Assembly: GCA_014376885.1 (NCBI GenBank)
Contig: JACMQR010000177.1
Span: 1-14,880, forward strand
Reading direction: 5' to 3'
Length of the DNA stretch: 14,880 bases
Source of the DNA: Polaromonas sp.
GTDB lineage: Bacteria; Pseudomonadota; Gammaproteobacteria; Burkholderiales; Burkholderiaceae_C
Part shown: positions 6,501-14,537 of the stretch, in pieces
Numbering within the stretch: the stretch's first letter is position 1
Layout of the letters: every line of letters starts with the position of its first letter
Translations under genes and position numbers: made by a program
The notes under the pieces: model-generated
The model's database searches: none
Told to the model about the DNA's origin: nothing
Seen by the model: the letters and a program-made list of their open reading frames with translations, nothing else

Positions 6501-8003
6501 TCAACGCAGGTCGCCGCTGGCTGCAGCGCCTGGCGGGCGCGGCTTGCGGTTCGGGTCCATTGGCTGCGGCAGCAGGGTGGACAGGGTCATCTGGTCATCG
6601 CCAAAGTATTTCGCCGCCACCGCCTGCACTTGCGGGGCTGTCACGGTGCGCAGCTGGGCGATCAGCCGGGCGCCAGCGTCCAGCGGCAGTCCCTGGACCC
6701 AGTTCGAGCCGAGTTCGCGCGCCTGGCTGAACACCGAGTCGAGCTTGTAGGTTTCGCTGGCCACCCACTGGGTCTTGACACGCTGGAGCTCGGCCGGGCT
6801 GACGCCTTCGCTGGCAATGCGCGCGACCTGCTGGCGCAAGGCGTCGGCCACCTGCTGCGTGGTCCGGCCATCGGCCGGAACGCCGTCAAGGACGAACAGC
6901 TGGGGGCCGCGGCCGAACAGGCCGCTGGACGCGCCCGCGCTGTCGGCCACCCGGCCCTCCGCCCGGCCCTGGCCCTGGACCAGCGAGCGCTCCAGCCGGG
7001 CGCCACTGTAGCCGTCGAGCACCGCCGACAGCACAGTCAGCGCCAGGGCCTCGCGGCTGGCAGCAAGGGTCAGGGACGCCGTGCCGGTCGGCGCCAGCAG
7101 GTCGGCGGCCTGAACCTGGGGTACCTTGAAAGCCATGCTGACATAGGCCTGGCTGGCCGGCGCCTTGAGGTCCAGACGGCGCAAACCAGTTTGCAAAGGT
7201 TCGGTGCGCGGCTTGCGCTCGGGCACCGGGCGAGCGGCAATCGCGCCATAGTATTGTTCCGCCAGCTTTCTGACCTGCGCCGTGTCGACATCGCCCGCCA
7301 CCACCAGCGCCGCATTGGCCGGCACATACCAGCGCTGGTAAAAACCGCGCACGTCGGCCGGTGTCATGGCGTCCAGGTCGCTCATCCAGCCGACGATCGG
7401 GCGGCGGTAGGGCGAGGCCAAAAAGGTGATGGCGCCAGCTTGCTCGTAAAGCATGGCATGCGGCGATTCTTCGGTACGCATCCGGCGCTCTTCCTTGACC
7501 ACCTCGATCTCGCGCTTGAACTCGTCGTCAGCCCACTGGCTGTGGGCAAAACGGTCGGCTTCCAGCCGCATCACGTCTTCCAGCCGGCTGGCCGGGATCT
7601 GCTGGTAGTAGCCGGTGCTGTCGCGGCTGGTGAAGGCGTTCTCCTGGCCGCCCAGAGCCGCTACGCGCCGGGAAAATTCGCCGGCCTTGACCGTCGGCGT
7701 GCCCTTGAACATCATGTGCTCCAGCGCATGGGCCACACCCGAGCTGCCATCGACCTCGTCCATCGAGCCCACCCGGACCCACAGCATGTGGGCCACCGTC
7801 GGCGCCCGGTGGTCCGGCTTGACAATGACGGTCATGCCATTGGCCAGCGTGAATTGCTCGACCGGCGTGGCGGCTTCGGCACGGGCCGCCGGGCTGAAGA
7901 AAACGCCCAGCGCAGCCGCCAGCGCTGAAGCGGCAAAACGACTGGCCGCGCTGCCTGAAAGAAAAACCCTGGGTTGGGCGCAATTCGTTTGGGTGTGTTT
8001 CAT
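6501..8003 (-). CDS. M16-family zinc metallopeptidase, catalytic-type subunit
   Basis: A 500-residue M16B-type peptidase. A signal peptide (about residues 1-42, ending SPAARA before EAATPVEQ) points to the periplasm. The zinc and catalytic motif HALEH is at 92-96 (H92, E95, H96), inside SSGVAHALEHMMFKGT. The third ligand is E171 or E172 in EVVKEERRM, at the expected distance of about 76 residues. In the C-terminal half the usual LTYGV-type segment is replaced by GRVADSAGASSG (350-361), so the conserved Tyr is missing; the next gene has it. The start at 8003 is chosen because it gives the signal peptide. The long open frame further upstream is antisense to ftsY. It heads the minus-strand run leading to rsmD, coaD and the ferredoxin. 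No strong Shine-Dalgarno seen. Substrate unknown. Confidence 0.92.
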   Translation of the reverse strand: MKHTQTNCAQPRVFLSGSAASRFAASALAAALGVFFSPAARAEAATPVEQFTLANGMTVIVKPDHRAPTVAHMLWVRVGSMDEVDGSSGVAHALEHMMFKGTPTVKAGEFSRRVAALGGQENAFTSRDSTGYYQQIPASRLEDVMRLEADRFAHSQWADDEFKREIEVVKEERRMRTEESPHAMLYEQAGAITFLASPYRRPIVGWMSDLDAMTPADVRGFYQRWYVPANAALVVAGDVDTAQVRKLAEQYYGAIAARPVPERKPRTEPLQTGLRRLDLKAPASQAYVSMAFKVPQVQAADLLAPTGTASLTLAASREALALTVLSAVLDGYSGARLERSLVQGQGRAEGRVADSAGASSGLFGRGPQLFVLDGVPADGRTTQQVADALRQQVARIASEGVSPAELQRVKTQWVASETYKLDSVFSQARELGSNWVQGLPLDAGARLIAQLRTVTAPQVQAVAAKYFGDDQMTLSTLLPQPMDPNRKPRPPGAAASGDLR

Positions 8004-8031
8004 AGAATGATGGACTCTACAAGATTGCCCA

Positions 8032-9246
8032 ATGTTCAGTTTCTTTAAAAAAAAATTACGCTCTGTTTTGTCCCCGGTGCCTGCCGACACGCCGGCGCAG
8101 GCGGCAACGCCTGATCCTGCCGATGCAGCCGGCGTAGCCGCCCCGCCAGCTGGCGTGCCCGGGCAGGCGCCAACAGCGTTGGCGCCCTCGCCTGCCCCAG
8201 CGCTCTTGCCGGCGCGCGTGGCGGTGTCCGGCAAGGGCGCCGGCTCGCTGATCGGCAGCGCGCTGGTCGCGCCCATCGACATCCCCCAGGCGCTGGCGCT
8301 GGCCGTGGCGCCCGAGCGCCAGCGCTGGTTGGGCAAGCTCCAGCATGGTTTGCGCAAGACGGGCTCGAGCATTTCGACCGTTTTCACCGGCAGCCAGATT
8401 GACGAGCAGCTCTACGAAGACCTGGAAACCGCGCTACTGCTGGCCGACACCGGCGTCAGCGCGACCGAGCACCTGCTGGCCGACGTCCGGCGCCGGGTCA
8501 AGGAGGGTGGCATGACGCATCCGGTGGCGGTGCGCAATGCGCTGATCGAAGCCATCACGGTGCTGCTCAAACCGCTTGAACGGCCGCTGGTGGTTGGTGA
8601 GTTTGTGCCGACGGTCATCATGGTCACCGGCGTCAACGGCGCGGGCAAGACGACCTCGATCGGCAAGCTCACGCGCCACCTGGCCAATGAGGGGGCGTCG
8701 GTGTTGCTGGCGGCGGCCGATACCTTTCGCGCCGCCGCCCGGGAGCAGCTCAGTGTCTGGGCCGACCGCAATACGGTCGAGATCGTCAGCCAGGAAAACG
8801 GCGACCCGGCGGCGGTCAGCTTTGACGCCGTCACCGCCGGCAAGGCGCGCGGCAAGGACGTCGTGCTGGTCGACACCGCAGGGCGCCTGCCAACCCAGCT
8901 GCACCTCATGGATGAGCTGCGCAAGATCAAGCGCGTGGTGCAAAAAGCCGATGCCACCGCGCCCCACGAAATCTTGCTGGTTCTCGACGGCAACACCGGC
9001 CAGAATGCGCTGGCCCAGGTCAAGGCCTTTGACGACACGCTGCAGCTGACCGGCCTGGTCGTCACCAAGCTCGACGGCACAGCCAAGGGCGGCGTGCTGG
9101 CCGCCATTGCGCTGTGGGCCCGCGAGCGGGCTGCACGCTCGCCCGGCTCGCGACCGGTGGCGGTGTATTTCATCGGCGTGGGTGAAAAGCTCGAAGACCT
9201 GGAAACCTTCAACGCGCGCGAGTTCGCCCAAGCCTTGCTGGGTTGA
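8032..9246 (+). CDS. ftsY: Signal recognition particle receptor FtsY
   Basis: SRP-receptor GTPase that docks ribosome-SRP complexes at the inner membrane for co-translational insertion. The protein has 404 residues. A short basic N-terminus (MFSFFKKKLR) is followed by an Ala/Pro-rich linker (about 14-85) in place of the acidic A domain of E. coli. The NG domain starts near 95. G1 is TGVNGAGKTTSIGKL (199-213), then DTFRAAAREQL (230-240), G3 DTAGRL (281-286), G4 TKLDGTAKGG (345-354) and the closing IGVGEKLEDLETF (381-393). A short insert (about WARERAARSPGS) precedes the RPVAVYFIGVGE strand. The start ATG lies 28 bp from the divergent M16 start; the next gene may overlap its stop. No clear Shine-Dalgarno. 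Confidence 0.97.
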   Translation: MFSFFKKKLRSVLSPVPADTPAQAATPDPADAAGVAAPPAGVPGQAPTALAPSPAPALLPARVAVSGKGAGSLIGSALVAPIDIPQALALAVAPERQRWLGKLQHGLRKTGSSISTVFTGSQIDEQLYEDLETALLLADTGVSATEHLLADVRRRVKEGGMTHPVAVRNALIEAITVLLKPLERPLVVGEFVPTVIMVTGVNGAGKTTSIGKLTRHLANEGASVLLAAADTFRAAAREQLSVWADRNTVEIVSQENGDPAAVSFDAVTAGKARGKDVVLVDTAGRLPTQLHLMDELRKIKRVVQKADATAPHEILLVLDGNTGQNALAQVKAFDDTLQLTGLVVTKLDGTAKGGVLAAIALWARERAARSPGSRPVAVYFIGVGEKLEDLETFNAREFAQALLG

Positions 9247-9593
9247 AAAATCGCCAAGTGACCTTAGCTGGATTTTTTAAGGTGTCGCGTTTGTCCAATC
9301 CAGCAGCTGTGCTTTTGCGCTTTGTTTTGAAATGGGTCGTTGGCCTGAGTGCAGCCGTGCTGGCTGTCGGCTTGCTGCTGGCGGCCTTGGTGTGGGTGGC
9401 CTGGAGCCTGCTCAAGTCATTGGCAACCGGCCGCAAGTCTGCGCCGGCAATGGCGTTTTCGAATTTTCGCCAGTTTTCACGGCGCAGCGCTTGGCCAGGC
9501 AACAGCCCATTTGCCGACAAGCCCAGGCCGGCCTCGGGCGACATTGTTGACGTTGAGGCGCACGAGGTGAAGGCCAGCGGGCGCGCGCCTTGA
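9243..9593 (+). CDS. Small single-pass membrane protein of unknown function
   Basis: I do not recognise a named family. The longest frame gives 116 residues with one strong hydrophobic segment (about 31-54, WVVGLSAAVLAVGLLLAALV), then GRKSAPAMAFSNFRQF, and a polar C-terminus ending GDIVDVEAHEVKASGRAP. A Lys/Arg-rich segment after the hydrophobic stretch suggests N-out/C-in by the positive-inside rule. The start is uncertain. The TTG at 9243 overlaps the ftsY stop; GTG at 9258 and GTG at 9282 (with GGA 9 nt upstream) are alternatives, all keeping the membrane segment. Its tight placement suggests an operon with ftsY. The plus-strand gap to rpoH follows. Confidence 0.6.
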   Translation: MKNRQVTLAGFFKVSRLSNPAAVLLRFVLKWVVGLSAAVLAVGLLLAALVWVAWSLLKSLATGRKSAPAMAFSNFRQFSRRSAWPGNSPFADKPRPASGDIVDVEAHEVKASGRAP

Positions 9594-9864
9594 AAAGCCG
9601 GAGAAGGCGCTGTGTGCTGACAGCTGAATCGCTATTTTTTCAATAGCGCCAGATCAACGGCGGCCTTTCAGAAACAACCTTTTCCTTTGATTTCCAGCCG
9701 CCTTGGCGGACATTGCCGGCGCGTTCTTCAGGCAAGCTGACGCAAAATCCGGGTTTCTTTACAAGCCCGACACCCGGCAAATTGAACCAAACCGGCACTG
9801 GCCAGCCCTAACATTCAGGGTTAACCCTAAAGCCACTCAGCAATGTGCCCATTGACCCGGCACT
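9594..9864. other. Intergenic region upstream of rpoH with several inverted repeats, no gene seen
   Basis: No convincing ORF or RNA gene is visible. It holds the 17-bp dispersed repeat (9631-9647), the perfect hairpin CCGCC-TT-GGCGG (about 9699-9710), a CCGGGT...ACCCGG inverted repeat in the 9750-9780 area, and a perfect 12-bp palindrome AGGGTTAACCCT (9817-9828). None is followed by a T run in the plus direction, so the end of the ftsY transcript is not obvious. Further rpoH promoters could be here, but I could not assign boxes. Confidence 0.4.
9631..9647 (-). repeat. Dispersed 17-bp repeat GCTAY-N7-ATAGC, intergenic copy
   Basis: On the minus strand this reads GCTATTGAAAAAATAGC. With one flanking base on each side the arms are perfect 7-mers (CGCTATT 9630-9636, AATAGCG 9642-9648). 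It matches the copy at 6444-6460 in length, arm sequence and A-rich centre. It lies 38 bp after the stop of the small membrane-protein gene and could double as a transcript end, but no T run follows in the plus direction. Confidence 0.5.
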
Positions 9865-9891
9865 CTGGCACTCTGCATGACAGAGTGCTAA
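9865..9891. promoter_or_regulatory. CIRCE-like operator (HrcA site) upstream of rpoH
   Basis: The right arm GAGTGCTAA (9883-9891) is identical to the CIRCE consensus arm. The left arm CTGGCACTC (9865-9873) matches TTAGCACTC at 7 of 9. The spacer is exactly 9 nt (9874-9882). The core is a perfect palindrome, GCACTCTG (9868-9875) with CAGAGTGC (9881-9888). Immediately upstream GGCACTCT is duplicated in tandem (9859-9866 and 9867-9874), giving an extra half-site. HrcA repressors bind CIRCE elements, so repression of rpoH by HrcA is inferred. No hrcA gene is in the window. Confidence 0.7.
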
Positions 9892-9894
9892 TAT
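9886..9894 (+). promoter_or_regulatory. Extended -10 element of the proposed rpoH promoter
   Basis: TGCTAATAT is an extended -10 (TGn followed by TAATAT) that overlaps the last six bases of the CIRCE-like right arm, so a bound repressor would block it. The -35 at 17-nt spacing is TGGCAC, a poor match. TTGACC at 9852-9857 is a better hexamer but is 31 nt away. Start of transcription would be near 9901, giving a leader of roughly 20 nt. Confidence 0.5.
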
Positions 9895-9910
9895 TTCGTG
9901 CTAGAGAGAA

Positions 9911-9916
9911 AAGGAG
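9911..9916 (+). promoter_or_regulatory. Ribosome binding site that fixes the rpoH start
   Basis: AAGGAG lies 7 nt before ATG 9924, the clearest Shine-Dalgarno in the window. It decides between this ATG and an in-frame ATG 81 bp upstream, which lies before the operator. Confidence 0.85.
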
Positions 9917-9923
9917 TCTTTTC

Positions 9924-10883
<960 letters not shown>

Positions 10884-10928
10884 ATGACCGACCGGCCTGT
10901 GCCGGTGTTGAACGGCTCGACCCAGCCC

Positions 10929-10959
10929 AGCCTGCACTGGAAAGTGCCAGGCTTTTTTT
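10929..10959 (+). terminator. Intrinsic terminator of rpoH
   Basis: AGCCTG-CACT (10929-10938) pairs with AGTG-CAGGCT (10943-10953), with a single bulged C at 10947 and a GGAA loop. It runs into seven Ts (10953-10959). An additional T-less hairpin ACCGGC-CTGT-GCCGGT lies upstream (10891-10906). The T run reaches the stop codon of the opposing SCO gene. In the minus direction there is no T run, so it serves rpoH only. Confidence 0.85.
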
Positions 10960-11591
10960 CAGCTCGCCTTGAGCAGCAGGCGGATGTCCGAAGCCAGCAC
11001 TTCGGCGCCCGAGCCGTAGCGGTTGTAAAGCCGGATCCGACCTTGCGGGTCGTAGATATAGCTGCCGGCCGAATGGTCCATGGAATAGCTGCCTTTTGCC
11101 TTGCCATCCACTTTTTTGTAGTAGATCTTGAAATCTTTGGCCACCTGCGGCAGTTCGGCCAGGGTCGGGCGAAGCGCCAGAAAGGTGGGATCGAAATTGG
11201 CCATGTAGGCCTTGAGGAGTTCTGGGGTGTCGCGCTCCGGATCGACCGTGATGAAGATGGCCTGCAGCCGGCTCCCGTCGGCGCCAAGGAGTCGCTTGAC
11301 CTCGCTCAACTCGGCCATCGAAGCTGGGCAGACATCAGGACACTGGGTAAAGCCGAAAAACACCACCACGACCCTGCCGGCAAAGTCCTTGACCGTGCGC
11401 AGCTGGCCGTTTTGGTCAAGCAGGGAAAAAGCCCGCGCGTAGTCGGCTCCCGTCAGGTCGATACTTTTGAACTGGGGTTTTTCGGGCGCGCAGCCGGTCA
11501 GCCAGCCAGCCGCTGCAGCCAGTGCTGCTGCGCCGGCCAGCCGGCCAATGGCACGCCGTCGGACGAGCATCGCATGCAAATTCGTTTTCAT
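10959..11591 (-). CDS. SCO1/SenC copper chaperone for cytochrome c oxidase
   Basis: SCO proteins deliver copper to, or reduce, the CuA site of oxidase subunit II at the outer face of the inner membrane. The 210-residue protein has a basic hydrophobic N-terminus ending in a lipobox, LTGC (C34), so it may be a lipoprotein rather than a simple membrane anchor. The thioredoxin fold carries the copper ligands in [11 protein letters not shown] (C84, C88) and H173 in [16 protein letters not shown], plus [13 protein letters not shown] (114-126). The start at 11591 is backed by a 4-nt ATGA overlap with the stop of cta[10 protein letters not shown] at 11570 is an alternative. It is the last gene of the oxidase-assembly operon and converges on rpoH. 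Confidence 0.95.
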   Translation of the reverse strand: MKTNLHAMLVRRRAIGRLAGAAALAAAAGWLTGCAPEKPQFKSIDLTGADYARAFSLLDQNGQLRTVKDFAGRVVVVFFGFTQCPDVCPASMAELSEVKRLLGADGSRLQAIFITVDPERDTPELLKAYMANFDPTFLALRPTLAELPQVAKDFKIYYKKVDGKAKGSYSMDHSAGSYIYDPQGRIRLYNRYGSGAEVLASDIRLLLKAS

Positions 11592-12505
11592 AAGAGATAG
11601 TGGTCCAAAAGCAGCGTCGCAAACAAGGCAGACAGGTGAATCAGTGAAAAACGAAACGTCTTGCGCGCCAGCGCGTCGGAGTAGTTGCGCCACAGCAGCC
11701 AGGCGTAAGCGCTAAAGCCCAGGCTCAGCAGCACCGCGACCACCAGATACAGCCAGCCGCTCATTTTAAAAATGAACGGCATCAGGCAGGCAGGAAACAG
11801 CACCAGGGTGTACAAAAAAACCTGGAGACGGGTGAATTCGTTGCCGTGGGTGACCGGCAGCATGGGCAAACCGGCCTTGCGGTACTCTTCCACGCGGTAA
11901 AGGGCCAGCGCCCAGAAATGCGGCGGCGTCCAGAGAAAGATGATCAAAAACAGGATCAGCGCTTCCGGGCCCACCGAGCCCGTCATGGCGGCCCAGCCGA
12001 GCACCGGCGGCATGGCGCCCGACGCGCCGCCGATGACGATGTTCTGGGGCGTCAGTGGCTTGAGGATGACGGTGTAGACCACGGCATAGCCGACAAACGT
12101 CGCAAACGTCAGCCACATGGTGAGCGGATTGACCCAGACATACAAAATCCACGAGCCCAGCGCGCACAAACCGGCAGAAAAAGCCAGGGTTTGCGGACTG
12201 CTGAGCTGCCCCCTTGCCGTGGGACGCCAGGCAGTCCGGCGCATCTTGGCGTCGATCCCCTGCTCGACCAGGCAGTTGAAGGCTGCAGCTGCGCCTGCCA
12301 CCAGCCAGATGCCGGCGCAGGCGACCAGCGCCAGCTGAACATCGTGCCAGGCCGGTATGCCGGGCACGGCCAGCACCATGCCTATCAGTGCACAAAATAC
12401 GATGAGCTGCACCACCCGCGGCTTGGTCAGGGCGTAAAACTGGCCCAACCGGGATGCCTCGGGCAGGCTGGCAGGCGTCACAACGGACGAATCGGGCACG
12501 GTCAT
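11588..12505 (-). CDS. ctaB: Protoheme IX farnesyltransferase (heme O synthase)
   Basis: UbiA-family integral membrane enzyme that adds a farnesyl group to heme B, giving heme O, the substrate of CtaA. It has 305 residues and a multi-helix hydrophobic pattern. The first polyprenyl-diphosphate/Mg site is [19 protein letters not shown] (77-95), where the usual first Asp of NxxxD is E81, followed by D85. The second conserved region is [20 protein letters not shown] (144-163), with [14 protein letters not shown] after it. Both ends show 4-nt ATGA overlaps, with ctaA upstream and the SCO gene downstream. It could also be named cyoE; ctaB is preferred because of the aa3-oxidase context. Confidence 0.96.
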   Translation of the reverse strand: MTVPDSSVVTPASLPEASRLGQFYALTKPRVVQLIVFCALIGMVLAVPGIPAWHDVQLALVACAGIWLVAGAAAAFNCLVEQGIDAKMRRTAWRPTARGQLSSPQTLAFSAGLCALGSWILYVWVNPLTMWLTFATFVGYAVVYTVILKPLTPQNIVIGGASGAMPPVLGWAAMTGSVGPEALILFLIIFLWTPPHFWALALYRVEEYRKAGLPMLPVTHGNEFTRLQVFLYTLVLFPACLMPFIFKMSGWLYLVVAVLLSLGFSAYAWLLWRNYSDALARKTFRFSLIHLSALFATLLLDHYLL

Positions 12506-13686
12506 GCGGACAGTCTTGGAGCGCTCAGGGACGGCAGGCGTGCCGGCGCACGGGTTTTCTGGGTGGAAAAAACAACCCCTGTCAACACAACCACCAGCGC
12601 CGCCGCGCCTCCCGTGTGGCCGACAGCGGCCAACAGTGGCCAGCCCAGCACGACATTTCCCAGGCCGGTGGCAACCTGCAAAAATGTCAGCCCGGCCAGC
12701 CAGCGCGCCTGGCTGCGAAAGGCCGGCACCTTGTTCAGCCGGAAAGCCAGCAGCACCAGGACGGCAAACACCCCGTAAGCCGCCAGGCGATGCACATAGT
12801 GAATGGCGGTCAGGGCCTGAAAGCTGATGTAGGCGCCGTCATGTCCCAGACCCAGCTCACGCCAAAGGGTAAACCCCTGGCTGAAATCCATCGCCGGCCA
12901 TAGCGAGCCTTGGCATCCCGGGAAATCGGTGCAGGCCAGAACCGCATAGTTGGTGCTGACCCAGCCGCCCAGTGCAATCTGCAGCCACAGCAGGCCAAAC
13001 CCGGCCATGACAATGCGCCGGTTCGCCTCACTCAAGGTCGCTGGCTGGATTTTTTCATGCGCCTGGGCATAGCGCACCGACTGGGCGCGCAGCAAGGCCA
13101 GCAACACCATGCCGCCCAGCAGATGCAGGGTCACAATCGCCGGGAACAGCTTCATCGTGACGGTCAGCGCGCCGAAAGCGCCCTGCAGGCATACCCAGCC
13201 CAGGGTTGCCAAGGGCCACCAGACCGACAAGATGTGCTGGGAGCCGGAAGCTTTGCGCGCACGCTGCTGCTCGCGGCGTGCCAGCAGTGTTGCCAGCGCC
13301 AATGTCAAGATCAGCACACCCACGCCGGTTGCCAGGTAGCGATGGATCATTTCGATCCAGGCCTTGACAGGCGTGACCGGGCCAGTCGGCATCGCCGTTT
13401 GCGCGGCTTCGATGTGCAGCTGCGCGCCAACCGGGCTGGCGCTGCCGTAGCAGCCCGGCCAGTCGGGGCAACCCAGGCCGGAGTCGGTCAAGCGGGTGAA
13501 AGCGCCGAAAACCACCAGGTCAAATGTCAAGAACAAGGTCACCAGTGTCAGCGCGCGAAGGCGCTGGGCGACCGGGGCATTTTTATTGCGCATCCAGATC
13601 CAGCCCAGCGGAACAAGCGCCACCAGCAGGCCCATGATCATCAAGCGCAGGGCCGGACTCAGGTCGTAAAGATTTTGTGCAGTCAT
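12502..13686 (-). CDS. ctaA: Heme A synthase (COX15/CtaA)
   Basis: Membrane enzyme that oxidises the heme O methyl group to a formyl group, producing heme A for cytochrome aa3 oxidase. It has 394 residues and about eight membrane helices arranged as two related halves. Conserved parts are [21 protein letters not shown] (61-81) and its counterpart [21 protein letters not shown] (240-260), each with a cysteine pair (C73/C79, C252/C258). The heme-ligand histidine candidates are H115 (EMIHRYLA), H188 (LHLLGGM), H296 or H299 (IHYVHRL) and H357 (GHTGG). The start is preceded 2 nt upstream by the stop of a possible 38-codon ORF. Its own Shine-Dalgarno is weak. It overlaps ctaB by ATGA. Confidence 0.96.
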   Translation of the reverse strand: MTAQNLYDLSPALRLMIMGLLVALVPLGWIWMRNKNAPVAQRLRALTLVTLFLTFDLVVFGAFTRLTDSGLGCPDWPGCYGSASPVGAQLHIEAAQTAMPTGPVTPVKAWIEMIHRYLATGVGVLILTLALATLLARREQQRARKASGSQHILSVWWPLATLGWVCLQGAFGALTVTMKLFPAIVTLHLLGGMVLLALLRAQSVRYAQAHEKIQPATLSEANRRIVMAGFGLLWLQIALGGWVSTNYAVLACTDFPGCQGSLWPAMDFSQGFTLWRELGLGHDGAYISFQALTAIHYVHRLAAYGVFAVLVLLAFRLNKVPAFRSQARWLAGLTFLQVATGLGNVVLGWPLLAAVGHTGGAAALVVVLTGVVFSTQKTRAPARLPSLSAPRLSA

Positions 13687-13688
13687 TT

Positions 13689-13805
13689 CTAAAGATATCC
13701 GAACGTTGCCATGGTCGATAAGGGAGTGCTCCGGCGTTGCGGCGCCGCAGGCGCAGCAACACTCCCGGTGGGCAGTGCAGTATGTGAAACGGCCACAGGA
13801 GCCAT
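13689..13805 (-). CDS. Possible 38-codon small ORF filling the gap before ctaA
   Basis: The frame opens with ATG 1 nt after the stop of the upstream SCO-like gene (TGA-C-ATG) and ends with TAG 2 nt before the ctaA ATG. It therefore exactly fills the 120-bp gap in an otherwise overlapping operon. An AGGGAAGG stretch lies 8 nt before the ATG as a plausible Shine-Dalgarno. The predicted peptide (MAPVAVSHTALPTGS...STMATFGYL) has no membrane segment, is rich in Ala/Pro/Ser/Thr, and matches no family I know. It might be a leader-type ORF coupling translation into ctaA, or chance. The frame also continues open upstream into the neighbouring gene, which weakens the case. Confidence 0.3.
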   Translation of the reverse strand: MAPVAVSHTALPTGSVAAPAAPQRRSTPLSTMATFGYL

Positions 13806-13806
13806 G

Positions 13807-14454
13807 TCAGCGGCCTTCCCTGTCCCAGCCACTGGACGCTCGCAGCAGTCGGTCAAGATCCCGTTTGGCCTTGGCCGCTGCTTCGGCATCCATTTCAGCC
13901 GGAAAGCGCATCATCAAATTGCCCATCGGGTCAACCAGATAAAGATGGTCTTGCGGGCGCTTGCCTGGCGCACCCTGCAGCCACTGCCCAAGGTCGGCAG
14001 GCGCCACCCGCAGCACAGTGGCCGCTGCCAGAGCGGGCAGCAAGGCGGCTCGCACCGGAGACTCGTCGGTGACCAGCCAGACCCGGTCCAGGCGTTCCTT
14101 TTCACGCCCCAAGGACTCGCGCAACTGGCGTTGAAAATACAGATTTTTCTCGCACCGTGCGTCACAGTCGCCCCCGGAAACCGCCAGCAGCAGCCACTGG
14201 TCTTTCAACGCCGTCAACTGACCAGCCTGACCGTTCAGGGCCCTGGTGGCGATGGCCGGCAGAGGACGCTGGGGGTCGATCAGTTCGCCAAAGTTGCGCC
14301 GCCCTTCAGGCTTGATCACGTAGTAGGCCAGGTACGAAGCCACCACGGGGCTGGCGCACATGAGCAGCACGGCGATCATTTTCCAGCGGCCGGAACGCGT
14401 AGGCGCTGCGGCGCCCCCGGGCGAGTTGACAGAAGGCATGGCGTGCACAGTCAT
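13807..14454 (-). CDS. Uncharacterised SCO-like thioredoxin-fold membrane protein in the oxidase assembly cluster
   Basis: A 215-residue protein of a conserved but unnamed type found between surf1 and ctaA in several proteobacteria (known to me from the Pseudomonas-type gene order). One N-terminal membrane segment (about 24-47, WKMIAVLLMCASPVVASYLA) is followed by a periplasmic domain. That domain contains WLLLAVSGGDCDARCEKNLY with C97 and C101 in CxxxC spacing, RVWLVTDE (124-131), and DHLYLVDPMGNLMMRF with H170 and D175. The order CxxxC, His, LVDPxG parallels the SCO copper site of its neighbour. The start is uncertain: ATG 14454 is chosen, but GTG 14523 (15 nt after the surf1 stop) and ATG 14439 are possible; none has a good Shine-Dalgarno. 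A role in oxidase metallation or thiol chemistry is inferred. Confidence 0.8.
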   Translation of the reverse strand: MTVHAMPSVNSPGGAAAPTRSGRWKMIAVLLMCASPVVASYLAYYVIKPEGRRNFGELIDPQRPLPAIATRALNGQAGQLTALKDQWLLLAVSGGDCDARCEKNLYFQRQLRESLGREKERLDRVWLVTDESPVRAALLPALAAATVLRVAPADLGQWLQGAPGKRPQDHLYLVDPMGNLMMRFPAEMDAEAAAKAKRDLDRLLRASSGWDREGR

Positions 14455-14537
14455 GCCCAGCGGCTGGTCCTGGCCCGCCACTGCAGAGCATAGGGGTGAA
14501 GCGTTGGAAGATTTGTTGGTCACAGCAATCAAAGGAG

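Noticed and set aside
5075..7928. Long open frames on the plus strand opposite the two M16 genes (452 and 502 codons)
   Set aside because: They are antisense to genes with clear motifs, arise from GC-rich codon bias, and their translations are Arg/Gly/His/Ala-rich with no recognisable domain.
9852..9857. TTGACC as the -35 of the rpoH promoter
   Set aside because: A good hexamer, but the only convincing -10 lies 31 nt downstream, and nothing -10-like sits at 16-18 nt spacing.
9866..9880. TGGCAC as a sigma-54 -24 element near rpoH
   Set aside because: The required GC of the -12 element is not present at the correct spacing; the bases are better explained as the CIRCE-like left arm.
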